Part shown: positions 1 to 7,991 of the stretch, in pieces
Layout of the letters: each line of letters begins with the position of its first letter
Numbering within the stretch: position 1 is the stretch's first letter
Assembly (NCBI RefSeq): GCF_000967865.1
Contig: NZ_JXRU01000039.1
Span: 1 to 64,000 of the forward strand
Source of the DNA: Microbacterium sp. SA39
GTDB lineage: Bacteria; Actinomycetota; Actinomycetes; Actinomycetales; Microbacteriaceae
Direction: 5' to 3'
DNA length: 64,000 nucleotides
Made by a program: the position numbers and the translations under genes
The notes under the pieces: generated by a model
Seen by the model: the letters and a program-made list of their open reading frames with translations, nothing else
The model's database searches: none
Told to the model about the DNA's origin: nothing

Positions 1-1
1 G

Positions 2-313
2 ACCGTCAACCCCGTGCTCGCCGAGGTCGCTCGCGCGCACAGCCAGGACATGGCGGACAAGGCCTACTTCAGCCACACGTCGCTCGACGGCCGCTCGCCG
101 TGGGATCGCCTCGAGGCGGCCGGCTACTCGGACGGAAGCGGCGAGAACATCGCGGCGGGTCAGAGCACCGCGCAGAGCGTGATGTCGAGCTGGATGAACA
201 GCGCAGGGCACAAAGCCAACATCCTCAACTGCGACAGCACGACCATGGGCGTCGGCATCGGTCACGGCGGCCCGCACGGCATCTACTGGACGCAGATGTT
301 CGGCCGCTCCTGA
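2..313 (+). CDS. CAP/SCP-domain extracellular protein, 5' end missing
   Basis: This is the C-terminal 103 residues of a CAP (SCP/PR1-like, cd05379-type) protein; the reading frame is open to the window edge, so the start and any signal peptide lie outside. The visible part carries the family landmarks: a His in YFSHTS, the GENIAAG motif, SWMNSAGHKANIL with its conserved His, and a closing YWTQMFG strand. Bacterial CAP proteins are normally secreted or wall-attached; their biochemical role is often unknown. Nothing indicates a frameshift. A terminator-like hairpin follows 28 bp after the stop. Family assignment is confident; function beyond an extracellular role is not. Confidence 0.9.
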   Translation, partial: TVNPVLAEVARAHSQDMADKAYFSHTSLDGRSPWDRLEAAGYSDGSGENIAAGQSTAQSVMSSWMNSAGHKANILNCDSTTMGVGIGHGGPHGIYWTQMFGRS

Positions 314-341
314 AAGCGGCAGCTCGTCCGACACCGTGACG

Positions 342-371
342 AGGGCCCGGAACCCCGAGGTTTCGGGCCCT
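342..371 (+). terminator. Hairpin terminator after the CAP gene
   Basis: An inverted repeat pairs AGGGCCCGGAAC (342-353) with GTTTCGGGCCCT (360-371) around a 6-nt loop and is followed by TTC. There is no long U-tract, as is common in high-GC actinobacteria. It sits between the CAP stop and the next promoter. Confidence 0.6.
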
Positions 372-393
372 TCACAGTGCCGAGGTTTCGTAT

Positions 394-399
394 TACGAT
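394..399 (+). promoter_or_regulatory. -10 element (TACGAT) for a leaderless antitoxin transcript
   Basis: TACGAT fits TAnnnT and ends exactly 7 nt before the ATG at 407. This is the geometry of leaderless actinobacterial transcripts, and it favours 407 over the upstream GTG at 377. GTAT-N4-ATAC half sites (390-401) overlap the element and could be an autoregulatory operator. Confidence 0.5.
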
Positions 400-406
400 A
401 CCGCGT

Positions 407-670
407 ATGGCAAGGAAGATGCAGGGACGCGAGGTATCGGAGTCGCAGGTCGACGAATGGGTCGCTGAAGCCGAGGCCGGATACGACCCGGAAGAGTTGC
501 TGCGCCGAGCCGGCGGCAGGCCGGCGCGGGGAAGCCAGGCATCACACGTCGTGCCCGTCAGGCTCACCGAGGCCGAGCTCGCCGCGGTGATGGAACGGGC
601 GGAGCGAGAGCACCTGAATCGCTCTGACGCGATCCGCGCGGCTCTGGCGGCCTGGTCGCACGCCGCGTGA
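407..670 (+). CDS. Ribbon-helix-helix (CopG-like) antitoxin
   Basis: An 87-residue protein whose C-terminal half (VPVRLTEAEL, then NRSDAIRAAL) has the strand-helix-helix pattern of RHH DNA-binding proteins. The N-terminal part (ESQVDEWVAEAEAGYDPEEL) is a segment often seen in actinobacterial antitoxins of this type and is probably the toxin-binding region. Its stop overlaps the next gene by 4 bp (GTGA), so the two are translationally coupled. I chose the ATG at 407 because of a -10 element 7 nt upstream; a GTG at 377 would add ten residues. Such antitoxins usually repress their own promoter. Specificity cannot be read from sequence. Confidence 0.75.
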   Translation: MARKMQGREVSESQVDEWVAEAEAGYDPEELLRRAGGRPARGSQASHVVPVRLTEAELAAVMERAEREHLNRSDAIRAALAAWSHAA

Positions 671-906
671 TCGTCCGCGGCTCGGCCCTCAAGCACGGAG
701 TCCGAGAGGAGGATGGCGTCAATGCCGCCACATGGCCGGCGCTGGCGCTATCCCTCGACGACGACAACCCCGGGCGCCAGCTTCGGCTGGGTTTCGACAC
801 GAGCGGCCGACTGCTGGAGCTCATCGTCCTCGTCTGGGATGACGGCACTGAAGAATTGATCCATGCCATGCGCGCGCGCCCGCAGTACGTTCGCCTGCTC
901 GGCTGA
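667..906 (+). CDS. Small toxin-like protein (BrnT-like), partner of the RHH antitoxin
   Basis: A 79-residue protein starting with GTG inside the antitoxin stop. Its pattern (SALKHGVREED, a central LGFDTSGRLLELIVLVWDD strand pair, then LIHAMRARPQY) resembles small proteins annotated as toxins beside CopG-type antitoxins and is loosely like BrnT, a ribosome-dependent RNase. The antitoxin-first order is opposite to classical brnTA, where the toxin gene leads. I am fairly sure of the toxin/antitoxin pairing but not of RNase activity. It converges on the DeoR gene with 21 bp between stops. Confidence 0.65.
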   Translation: MIVRGSALKHGVREEDGVNAATWPALALSLDDDNPGRQLRLGFDTSGRLLELIVLVWDDGTEELIHAMRARPQYVRLLG

Positions 907-927
907 CAGAGCCGTCACGCGGTCCCG

Positions 928-1704
928 TCAGGCGAGCAGCACCTCGTGCCCCGCTTCCCGGAGGGCCGCGACGACCCCGGCATCCGCTCCGGCATCCGTG
1001 ATCACGGTCGGGAACAACTCGGCGCCCCCCACGGACGCGAAGGCGACGACCCCGAGCTTGCTGGCATCGGTGACGACGACCGCACGGCGCGCGCGCTCGG
1101 CCATCATGCGGTTCACCGCGGCCTCGCGCTCGTCCTGAGTGGAGGCGCCGGCGCGCGGATCGATCCCGTTCACACCGATGAATGCCATGTCGAGGCGCAC
1201 ACCCCGCAGGAGCTGCTCGACGAACGGTCCCACGAGCTCGTAGCTGCGCGAATGGATCACCCCGCCGGTGACGACGACCTTGATATCGGGTCGTGTGGCG
1301 AGCTGCGCCGCGATGTTGACGGCGTTGGTCACGACGGTGATGCCGCCGTTCGCCGCAAGGTCGTCGCGAGCCGCGAGGGCGGCCGCGATCGCCGTCGTCG
1401 TGGTGCCGCCGGAGAGCCCGACGACCATGCCAGGGGTGACGAGGTCGGCCGCCGCCTGGGCGATGCTCTCCTTCTCGTGCGTGCGCAGATGACTCTTGTA
1501 GCGGATCGGGAGCTCGTAGGCCACGGTCTGCGCGACCGCCCCGCCGTGCGTGCGCGTGAGCAGGCGCTGCTCCGCGAGGCTGTCGAGATCGCGCCTCGTG
1601 GTCGCGGCCGACGCGCCGAACCGCTCCACGATCTCGTCGATCGTGACCTCACCGGTCTCGGCGAGGAGATCGAGGATCGCGTTCAGCCGGGCCGCTCGTT
1701 TCAT
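928..1704 (-). CDS. DeoR/GlpR-family sugar-phosphate-responsive repressor
   Basis: A 258-residue regulator. Residues about 1-57 form a winged helix-turn-helix (VTIDEIVERFGASAATTRRDLDSL), followed by the hinge THGGAV that marks the family. The C-terminal domain (DEoR sensor fold, with GLSGGTTTTAIA and VVVTGG) typically binds a phosphorylated sugar. Its start overlaps the aldolase stop by 4 bp (ATGA), so it is the last gene of the five-gene operon beginning at 5414. It probably controls that operon and perhaps the divergent ABC importer genes. The ligand is likely an intermediate of the pathway, which is inference. Confidence 0.92.
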   Translation of the reverse strand: MKRAARLNAILDLLAETGEVTIDEIVERFGASAATTRRDLDSLAEQRLLTRTHGGAVAQTVAYELPIRYKSHLRTHEKESIAQAAADLVTPGMVVGLSGGTTTTAIAAALAARDDLAANGGITVVTNAVNIAAQLATRPDIKVVVTGGVIHSRSYELVGPFVEQLLRGVRLDMAFIGVNGIDPRAGASTQDEREAAVNRMMAERARRAVVVTDASKLGVVAFASVGGAELFPTVITDAGADAGVVAALREAGHEVLLA

Positions 1705-2558
1705 CCCGCCACCGTATCGGCTCCCGCGAGGGCGAACAGGCGCAGCATGCGCGCAGCCTCCTCGGCCAGTGCATCGCGGGCCGGCGCGAGGTACTTGCGG
1801 GAATCGACAAGCCGCTCGTCGGCGGCGAGCTTCTCGCGGATGGCGCGGGTGAAGAAGCCGTTCAGATGCGTGGACACGTTGATCTTCGTCATTCCCGCAC
1901 GCACGGCGGCGGCGATCACCGCATCCTCGACCCCGGACGACCCGTGCAGCACCAGGGGTACCGTCAGCGCCTCCCGCAACCGGGCGATCAGATCGAGGTC
2001 GAGCGAGGCCGAACGCTCGGTCATCGCGTGCGAAGAGCCCACGGCCACTGCCAGCGCATCGACGCCGGTAGCCGCCACGAAGGCGCGTGCTTCGTCGGGG
2101 TCGGTGCGGACTCCGGGCGCGTGAGCGCCATCCTTGCCGCCGACCTCGCCGAGCTCGCCCTCGACGTACACGCCGGCCTCATGCGCGCGTGCCACGACCT
2201 CTGCCGTGAGGGCGACGTTCTCGTCGTAGGGGAGGGCACCGCCGTCGAACATGACAGAGCCGAATCCCAGAGCGATCGCCTCGTCGACCAGTTCCGGACG
2301 CTCTGCGTGGTCGAGGTGCACCGCGACCGGGGTCTCGGCGTTCCGGGCGATCGCGAGGGCGGCCAGCGCGACCGGCTCGAGACCACCGTGGTAGACGGCG
2401 CAGTTCTGCGAGATCTGCAGGATCACGGGCAGCTGAGCAAGGGCCGATGCCCGCACCAGCCCCTCCGCCGTCTCCAGATGGATCACATTGAACGCACCGA
2501 TGCCGGTGCCGGCGGCGGATGCTGCGGAGACGAGTTCACGGGCGGAGACGAGGGTCAC
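1701..2558 (-). CDS. Class II fructose/tagatose-bisphosphate aldolase
   Basis: A 285-residue zinc-dependent aldolase of the FbaA/GatY/KbaY family. It cleaves a ketose 1,6-bisphosphate to glyceraldehyde 3-phosphate and dihydroxyacetone phosphate. Visible family residues are HLDHA (catalytic Asp and zinc His, about 81-85), VEGELGEVGG, the AVAVGSSHAM loop with a zinc His, LHGSSG, and KINVSTHL. Length matches the short GatY/KbaY-type enzymes. It sits 10 bp after a PfkB kinase that could make its substrate. The neighbouring SIS and ROK genes suggest tagatose 1,6-bisphosphate, but fructose bisphosphate is equally possible from sequence alone. Confidence 0.92.
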   Translation of the reverse strand: MTLVSARELVSAASAAGTGIGAFNVIHLETAEGLVRASALAQLPVILQISQNCAVYHGGLEPVALAALAIARNAETPVAVHLDHAERPELVDEAIALGFGSVMFDGGALPYDENVALTAEVVARAHEAGVYVEGELGEVGGKDGAHAPGVRTDPDEARAFVAATGVDALAVAVGSSHAMTERSASLDLDLIARLREALTVPLVLHGSSGVEDAVIAAAVRAGMTKINVSTHLNGFFTRAIREKLAADERLVDSRKYLAPARDALAEEAARMLRLFALAGADTVAG

Positions 2559-2568
2559 GAGGGTCCTT

Positions 2569-3513
2569 TCAGGACGGTTGCGGTCGGAACGACGCGGGAT
2601 CGGGGCGCGAGACGCGCAGCTGCTGCTCGAGTTCGGTCCAGCGCGGGGAGATGTCGCCGGCGAGCGGCGTCAGTACAGCCGCCGCCGACCACGCCGTCGC
2701 CCGCCGGAGGATCAGCTCGGGGTCGCGCACGCCCTCGGCGTACAGCGCGGCGCAGGCCGCCACCCCGGCATCGCCGGCACCGGTCGGGTTGCCGGCGAGC
2801 GGCTCATCGAGCCGGGCATGCACGAGGTCGGATGCCGTGACGGCGAGCATCCCGTCGGCTCCGAGTGAGAGGAGCACGAGCTCGGTCCCGCGATCGAGCA
2901 GCGACCGTGCGCCCTCGACCGGGTCCGAGATGCCGGTCGCCTCGGCGAGCTCGGCCGCGTTGGGCTTGAGGACGGTGGCACCGGCATCCGCCGCCCGCAG
3001 GAGCGCAGGGCCCGAGGTGTCGGCGATCACCGGGACGCCGGCATCCTTCCCCACCGCGATCAGCATGGGCAGCAGTGCGTCGGGCGCCCCGGGCGGAAGG
3101 CTCCCTGAGATGACGAGCACGCGTGCGCTGGGCAGCCGTTCGACGACCTCGGCGAGGAGCGCACCCCACTCGGCGTAGGCCGGATTGATCCCGCGCTCGT
3201 TGATGATCGTCGTATCGCCGCGGGCGTCGTCGACCACGGCGATGCTGCGACGGGTCTCGGCGGCGACCGGAACGAGGGCGTGCGGCACTCCGCTCGCGCC
3301 CAGTTCTGCGGCGAACTCCTCGCCGACCCGACCGCCGATCGTGGTGATCGCGAGCACCGGAACGCCCTCGGCGTGCGCGACCCGAGCCACGTTCAGTCCT
3401 TTGCCTCCCGCGCGCGCGATGCCGGCATCCGCGCGGTGCGTCCCGCCTTCGACGAGGCGGTCGACCCGCCAGGTGAGATCGAGCGCCGGGTTCGGCGTGA
3501 CGGTGAGGATCAT
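2569..3513 (-). CDS. PfkB-family 1-phosphofructokinase / tagatose-6-phosphate kinase
   Basis: A 314-residue ribokinase-fold sugar-phosphate kinase of the hexose-phosphate branch, beginning MILTVTPNPALDLTW as in FruK/LacC. GGKGLNVAR binds the sugar phosphate, and NPTGAGDAGVA near the C-terminus holds the anion hole and the catalytic Asp. The start is the ATG at 3513, which overlaps the ROK stop by 4 bp (ATGA). The frame stays open further upstream, but that stretch lies opposite the ROK gene and has no family similarity. It likely feeds a bisphosphate to the adjacent aldolase. Tagatose-6-phosphate and fructose phosphates are the candidate substrates. Confidence 0.9.
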   Translation of the reverse strand: MILTVTPNPALDLTWRVDRLVEGGTHRADAGIARAGGKGLNVARVAHAEGVPVLAITTIGGRVGEEFAAELGASGVPHALVPVAAETRRSIAVVDDARGDTTIINERGINPAYAEWGALLAEVVERLPSARVLVISGSLPPGAPDALLPMLIAVGKDAGVPVIADTSGPALLRAADAGATVLKPNAAELAEATGISDPVEGARSLLDRGTELVLLSLGADGMLAVTASDLVHARLDEPLAGNPTGAGDAGVAACAALYAEGVRDPELILRRATAWSAAAVLTPLAGDISPRWTELEQQLRVSRPDPASFRPQPS

Positions 3514-4502
3514 GTGAGCTCCCGTGCGCGGAGCGCGGCGCCCATCAGGCCCGCGTTGCCGGAGAGTTCCGCGGGAACGAGGACGGGCAGCCGGTGGAAG
3601 CTGAGACGCTCGGCGAGGCGGGAACGCAGCTCGTCGAAGAGGGCTCCGCCGGCGCGGGAGAGGCCGCCGCCGATTACGACGGCTTCCGGAGCGACGACCG
3701 CCGTCAGCTGCGCCAGCGACATCGTCAGGGCGTCGAGCGCCGAGTTCCAGATCTCCGCCGCGATCTCGTCGCCGGCGGCAGCACGCGCGATCACGTCCTT
3801 CGCGCCGTCGGGCGTGACGCCGGTCGCTGCGCGGTAGCGTCGCGCGATCGCTCCGGCGGAGGCGACCGCCTCGAGGCAGCCCCGCGCGCCGCACGCGCAG
3901 ACCGGGCCGTCGGCGATCGGCGAGTGGCCGATCTCGCCCGCGTAGCCGCCCGCCGTGTAGGGCACTCCGCCGACGAGCAGGGCGCCGGCGATTCCGGTGC
4001 CGATCACGAGCACGACCGCGTCGGCGTAGTCGCGGGCACCGCCGAGGCGGCGCTCGGCCCAGCTCGCGGCCCGGACGTCGTGATCGAAGGCGACCGGCAA
4101 GCCGAGGCGGTCGCGGGAAAGGTCGCGCAACGGGGAGTCGTGCCACCCGAGGTTGCTCGCGAAGACGCCGAGTCCGGCATCCGCATCGACGATCCCGGGA
4201 ACGACCAGCCCAGCGGCCTGCGGCACGACGTCCGGGTAGGCGGCGCGGAGTTCACCGGCGAGCACCTCGAGGCGATCGATCAGAACCTCGGTCCGGTCGC
4301 CGTCCGCGGTCGGGGTCGGCGTGCGTCGCAGCCCGAGGGCGTTGCCCTCCGCGTCGAACAGCGCCGACTTGATGTCGGTGCCTCCGACGTCGAACGCCAG
4401 CACGGGCGCACCCGCGCCCAGCGTGCGCACCGCGGCGAGCTTCTCGCCCGCCGCGTCGCGCACGACGTCGGGGACGGATGCTGCGCCGTCAGTGCCGGTC
4501 AT
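3510..4502 (-). CDS. ROK-family sugar kinase
   Basis: A 330-residue ROK protein without an N-terminal helix-turn-helix, so an enzyme rather than a regulator. It has the phosphate-binding DVGGTDIK (about 40-47), the catalytic Asp in FDHDVRAA, EIGH, and the zinc-binding CACGARGC signature. Family members phosphorylate glucose, N-acetylglucosamine, N-acetylmannosamine or other hexoses with ATP. Next to a SIS isomerase/deaminase, a PfkB kinase and a bisphosphate aldolase, an amino-sugar kinase role such as AgaK is attractive but unproven. It lies 12 bp after the SIS gene. Confidence 0.9.
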   Translation of the reverse strand: MTGTDGAASVPDVVRDAAGEKLAAVRTLGAGAPVLAFDVGGTDIKSALFDAEGNALGLRRTPTPTADGDRTEVLIDRLEVLAGELRAAYPDVVPQAAGLVVPGIVDADAGLGVFASNLGWHDSPLRDLSRDRLGLPVAFDHDVRAASWAERRLGGARDYADAVVLVIGTGIAGALLVGGVPYTAGGYAGEIGHSPIADGPVCACGARGCLEAVASAGAIARRYRAATGVTPDGAKDVIARAAAGDEIAAEIWNSALDALTMSLAQLTAVVAPEAVVIGGGLSRAGGALFDELRSRLAERLSFHRLPVLVPAELSGNAGLMGAALRARELT

Positions 4503-4514
4503 CGGTGGATCCGC

Positions 4515-5414
4515 TCATGCATCCAGGATGACGGATCGGGTGAGGTTGCGCGGCTGGTCGGGGTCGAGCCCGCGGGCGACCGCCCGGTCGAGGGCGAGGC
4601 GGTGCAGCCGCACGAGGTCGGCGAGCGGGTCGATCGCGCGGTGCTCGAACCGGGCGCCGGTCGCGCGCACCTGCGCAGCAAGCCCCTCCGGGACATCCCC
4701 GAAGTGCCAGGTCACCCTGCCGGGAGCGGCGATCGCGATCGGGCCGTGGCGGTAGTCCATCGACGGGTACGACTCGGTCCACGACTGCGACGACTCCCGC
4801 AGCTTGAGCGCGGCCTCATGCGCGAGCCCGGTCGCCCAGCCGCGGCCGATGAAGGTGTACTGCTCGGCATCGCGCAGCTCGTCGTCGTCGGCGACCTCGG
4901 TCAGCACTGCCGTCGCGTCGGCGATCGCCGCGGTGAGATCCTCGCCGAGGGAGGCGCGGAAGAGCGCGAGCGCCGTCGTGGCGAAGCGGGTCTGCACGAC
5001 CGACTTCTCGTCGGCGAACGGCAGGAGCACGGCGTCGTCGACCATCGAGACGAGGGGTGACGTCGGGTCGCCGATGACCCCGATCGTGGGGACGCGACCC
5101 TTGATGCGGTCGACGAGCTCGAGCACCTCGGTGGTGGTGCCGGAACGGGTGAGCGCGACGACGGCGTCGTAGCCGCGGTCGACGAAGGCCTCGGATGCCG
5201 CGAACGCGTCGGTCTCGCCCTGACCCGACGATTCGCGCAGCGCCGCGTACGACTGGGCCATGAACCACGAGGTGCCGCAGCCGACGACGGCGATGCGAGC
5301 GCCGGCTGCAGGGAGCACCCGCTGCTCAGCCGTGAGGTCAGCAGCGGTCGCCCAGGTCTGCGGCTGGGAGTGGAGTTCTTCGCGCATGTGGGCGCCGGGC
5401 AGCGATTCGGTCAT
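4515..5414 (-). CDS. SIS-domain sugar isomerase/deaminase (AgaS-like)
   Basis: A 299-residue protein with two SIS folds: VVGCGTSWFMAQSYAALRES (residues about 42-62) followed by ALTRSGTTTEVLELV, and a second half with FIGRGWATGLAHEAALKLRE. This is the isomerase half of GlmS without the glutaminase domain, as in AgaS/FrlB-type enzymes that deaminate or isomerise aminosugar phosphates. It is the first gene of the minus-strand operon. The start is an ATG at 5414, preceded by AAAGG. The order SIS, ROK kinase, PfkB kinase, aldolase matches the logic of galactosamine catabolism. Substrate is inference. Confidence 0.85.
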   Translation of the reverse strand: MTESLPGAHMREELHSQPQTWATAADLTAEQRVLPAAGARIAVVGCGTSWFMAQSYAALRESSGQGETDAFAASEAFVDRGYDAVVALTRSGTTTEVLELVDRIKGRVPTIGVIGDPTSPLVSMVDDAVLLPFADEKSVVQTRFATTALALFRASLGEDLTAAIADATAVLTEVADDDELRDAEQYTFIGRGWATGLAHEAALKLRESSQSWTESYPSMDYRHGPIAIAAPGRVTWHFGDVPEGLAAQVRATGARFEHRAIDPLADLVRLHRLALDRAVARGLDPDQPRNLTRSVILDA

Positions 5415-5732
5415 CGGGGTGCCTTTCGGGGCAGAAGTTGCATACTTGTGATGTTTTAGAGCCTTATTCGATCATAGTATGACGATTAAGAACAGCAAGT
5501 TCAGGATCTTCTTGATTTGTTTGTTCCCTTGACAAATAATCGTACAAGTTCCACCACCTTGACGGTGACCCTGCCGTCGAACACCCGAGCCTCGGCTTGA
5601 CCGATCGCGGCTGCTCCGGCGAAGCGATCACCACGCACCGTCGCGTGATGTGCTTGCGACCGTGCACCACACCCCCTTCGGAGTCGGGCACCCGTCCCGA
5701 AGCGGACACTCACAGTGAGGAATGCAATACAC
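5415..5732. promoter_or_regulatory. Divergent control region between the SIS operon and the sugar ABC importer
   Basis: This 318-bp gap is unusually AT-rich for the window and holds promoters in both directions. On the plus strand, TTGATT (5512-5517) and AATAAT (5535-5540) are 17 bp apart. On the minus strand, TACTAT (complement of 5474-5479) is a -10 candidate for the SIS operon. Short repeats ACAAAT (5532-5537) and ACAAGT (5544-5549), 12 bp apart, overlap the plus-strand -10. An inverted ACTTGT lies at 5444-5449. They could be operator half sites for the DeoR regulator or a global regulator. No gene was found here. Confidence 0.55.
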
Positions 5733-6977
5733 ATGAAGAAGTCACTGCGGTTCGGCGCCGTCGCCATTGCGGCCGTCGCCACGCTCTCGCTCGCTTCGTG
5801 CGGGTTCGGCGGATCTGCCGGAGACAGCGGCGATGCGGAGGGCTCGACCACCATCGACCTTCTCGTCCCCAGCTACTCCGACGGCACCAAGGCGAACTGG
5901 GAGACCGTGATCGAGGGGTTCGAGAAGGCCAACCCCGACATCGACGTCAAGCTCGAGGTGCAGTCCTGGGACAACCTCGAGAAGGTCGTCTCCACGAAGA
6001 TCCAGGCGGGCGAGGCACCCGACATCTACAACGGCGGTCCGTTCGCCGGCTTCGTCAGCGATGAGCTGCTCTACCCGGTCGAGGACGTCGTCTCGGCGGA
6101 GACGTTCGGCGACTTCCAGGAGTCGTTCATCGCGAATGCCGAGGTCGACGGCACCGCCTACGCGCTGCCGCTCATCGCGTCGGCTCGTGCGCTGTTCGTC
6201 AACAACGCCTTGCTCTCGCAGGCCGGCGTCGAGGCTCCGACCGACTGGGATTCGCTGCTGGATGCCGCGACCAAGGTGTCCGCGCTCGGTGGCGGCGTCG
6301 CCGGTTACGGCATGCCGCTCGGTTCCGAAGAGGCGCAGGCCGAGGCGGCCGTGTGGCTCTGGGGCGGCGGCGGATCGTTCGGCGATGCGTCCGAGATCAC
6401 GATCGACACCCCGGAGAACCTCGCCGGTGCCGAGCAGATCAAGAAGATGATCGACGCCGGCGCCACGCAGGCCGACCCCGGTTCGACGCAGCGCTCGCCG
6501 CTGATGGACATCTTCATCCAGGGCAAGATCGGCATGCAGGTCGGCCTTCCGCCGACGGTCGGTCAGATCGAAGAGGGCAACCCCGAGCTGGACTACTCGA
6601 TCGTCCCGATCCCGACCAAGGACGGCTCGCCGTTCACGCTCGGCGTCATGGACCAGCTGATGGCGTTCCAGAACGACGGTGACAAGGCCGACGCGATCAC
6701 GAAGTTCTTCGACTACTACTACTCGGCTGATGTCTACGTGCCGTGGGTGCAGGCCGAGGGCTTCCTGCCCGTCACCAAGTCCGGTGCCGAGGAGCTCGCC
6801 GGCGAAGAGGCTCTCAAGCCGTTCCTCGACGTGCTGCCCGACGCGCAGTTCTACCCGTCGACGAACGAGAAGTGGTCCGCCGCGGACGGCGCCTTCAAGT
6901 CGCTGTTCGGTCAGCTGCAGTCCAAGCCCGCACAGGATGTCCTGACGGAGATCCAGGCGCAGGTCGACGCGGGCTGA
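5733..6977 (+). CDS. Sugar ABC transporter solute-binding lipoprotein
   Basis: A 414-residue family 1 extracellular solute-binding protein. The signal peptide MKKSLRFGAVAIAAVATLSL ends in the lipobox LASC with the lipidated Cys at residue 23, so it is anchored outside the membrane. The acidic Gly/Ser linker after the Cys and the mature part (SYSDGTKANWETVIEGF, then IQAGEAPDIYNGG) are typical of sugar-binding proteins. I chose the ATG at 5733 because the signal peptide starts there; an in-frame GTG at 5715 gives a poor N-terminus. It is followed by two permeases. Sugar specificity is unknown, but divergence from the kinase/aldolase operon suggests it imports that operon's substrate. Confidence 0.93.
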   Translation: MKKSLRFGAVAIAAVATLSLASCGFGGSAGDSGDAEGSTTIDLLVPSYSDGTKANWETVIEGFEKANPDIDVKLEVQSWDNLEKVVSTKIQAGEAPDIYNGGPFAGFVSDELLYPVEDVVSAETFGDFQESFIANAEVDGTAYALPLIASARALFVNNALLSQAGVEAPTDWDSLLDAATKVSALGGGVAGYGMPLGSEEAQAEAAVWLWGGGGSFGDASEITIDTPENLAGAEQIKKMIDAGATQADPGSTQRSPLMDIFIQGKIGMQVGLPPTVGQIEEGNPELDYSIVPIPTKDGSPFTLGVMDQLMAFQNDGDKADAITKFFDYYYSADVYVPWVQAEGFLPVTKSGAEELAGEEALKPFLDVLPDAQFYPSTNEKWSAADGAFKSLFGQLQSKPAQDVLTEIQAQVDAG

Positions 6978-7008
6978 GCCCGCTGAACGGAGAGGTTCGG
7001 GTATTCCC

Positions 7009-7989
7009 ATGAGCCAGACGACAGAATCCTCGAACCTCGCGGGGGCGGCCATCGGCCGCCCCCGCGCTCCCCGCAGCTCCCGGCCGGACTCTCTTCCCCG
7101 GCGCAGCTCCGGAGGGAAAGACCTCCTCCAGGCGCTGCCGTGGATCGCGCCGGCGCTGCTGCTCATCATCGGCGTGGTGTTCTTCCCCGCCGGGGTGATG
7201 TTCTTCAACTCCACCCGCGACATCTCGCTCTCGGGCCTCGACAAGGGCTCGGTCGGGTTCGACAACTTCGCGGCCGTGTTCGCGTTCGCGGAGTTCTGGC
7301 CGATCATCGGCCGCACCCTCATCTGGGTCGTGTCGGTGGTGCTGTTCACCGTCGTGATCTCGCTCGGTCTGGCGCAGATCCTGAACAAGGCCTTCCCCGG
7401 ACGCCAGATCGTCCGCATGGCGGTCATCGTGCCATGGGCGGCATCCGTCGTGATGACGACCATGGTGTTCTACTACAGCCTCGAGCCGTACTTCGGGGTG
7501 TTCAACAAGTTCCTCTACGACATCGGCCTCTCCGATGACGCCGTCGGCTACGGGTGGACGAAGAACCCCGCGACCGCGTTCACCTGGTCGATCGTGATCG
7601 CGATCTTCGTGTCGCTGCCGTTCACGACCTACACGATCCTCGCCGGACTCCAGTCGGTGCCCGCGGATGCGATCGAGGCAGCGAAGATGGACGGCGCCGG
7701 TCCCGCCCGCACCTACTGGTCGATCGTGCTCCCGCAGCTGCGCAGCGCCCTCGCCGTCGCCGTGCTGATCAACATCATCAACGTGTTCAACTCGCTGCCG
7801 ATCCTGAAGGTGATGACCGGGTCGATCCCGGGCTACGGCGCCGACACGATCATGACGATGATCTTCAAATACATCGAGCTGCAGAAGAAGGTCGACGTCG
7901 CCAGCGCACTCTCGGTCGTCGCGTTCCTCATCGTCATCGTGATCGTCGCGATCTACGTCAAGACCGTCAAGCCCATGAAGGAGGTCTGA
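7009..7989 (+). CDS. Sugar ABC transporter permease (MalF/UgpA type)
   Basis: A 326-residue inner-membrane permease with about six membrane helices after a basic, Ser/Arg-rich cytoplasmic N-terminus of some 40 residues. The cytoplasmic EAA loop (AIEAAKMDGAGPARTYWSIV) docks the ATPase. It follows the binding protein by 31 bp and precedes the second permease by 2 bp. No ATP-binding subunit is encoded nearby, which is normal in actinobacteria where one MsiK-type ATPase energises many sugar importers. Family assignment is firm; substrate is not. Confidence 0.93.
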   Translation: MSQTTESSNLAGAAIGRPRAPRSSRPDSLPRRSSGGKDLLQALPWIAPALLLIIGVVFFPAGVMFFNSTRDISLSGLDKGSVGFDNFAAVFAFAEFWPIIGRTLIWVVSVVLFTVVISLGLAQILNKAFPGRQIVRMAVIVPWAASVVMTTMVFYYSLEPYFGVFNKFLYDIGLSDDAVGYGWTKNPATAFTWSIVIAIFVSLPFTTYTILAGLQSVPADAIEAAKMDGAGPARTYWSIVLPQLRSALAVAVLINIINVFNSLPILKVMTGSIPGYGADTIMTMIFKYIELQKKVDVASALSVVAFLIVIVIVAIYVKTVKPMKEV

Positions 7990-7991
7990 CC

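Noticed and set aside
946..2124. Long open frame antisense to the DeoR and aldolase genes
   Set aside because: It is a shadow of GC-rich codons on the opposite strand; it has no recognisable domain and covers two well-conserved genes. Many similar shadows occur across the window.
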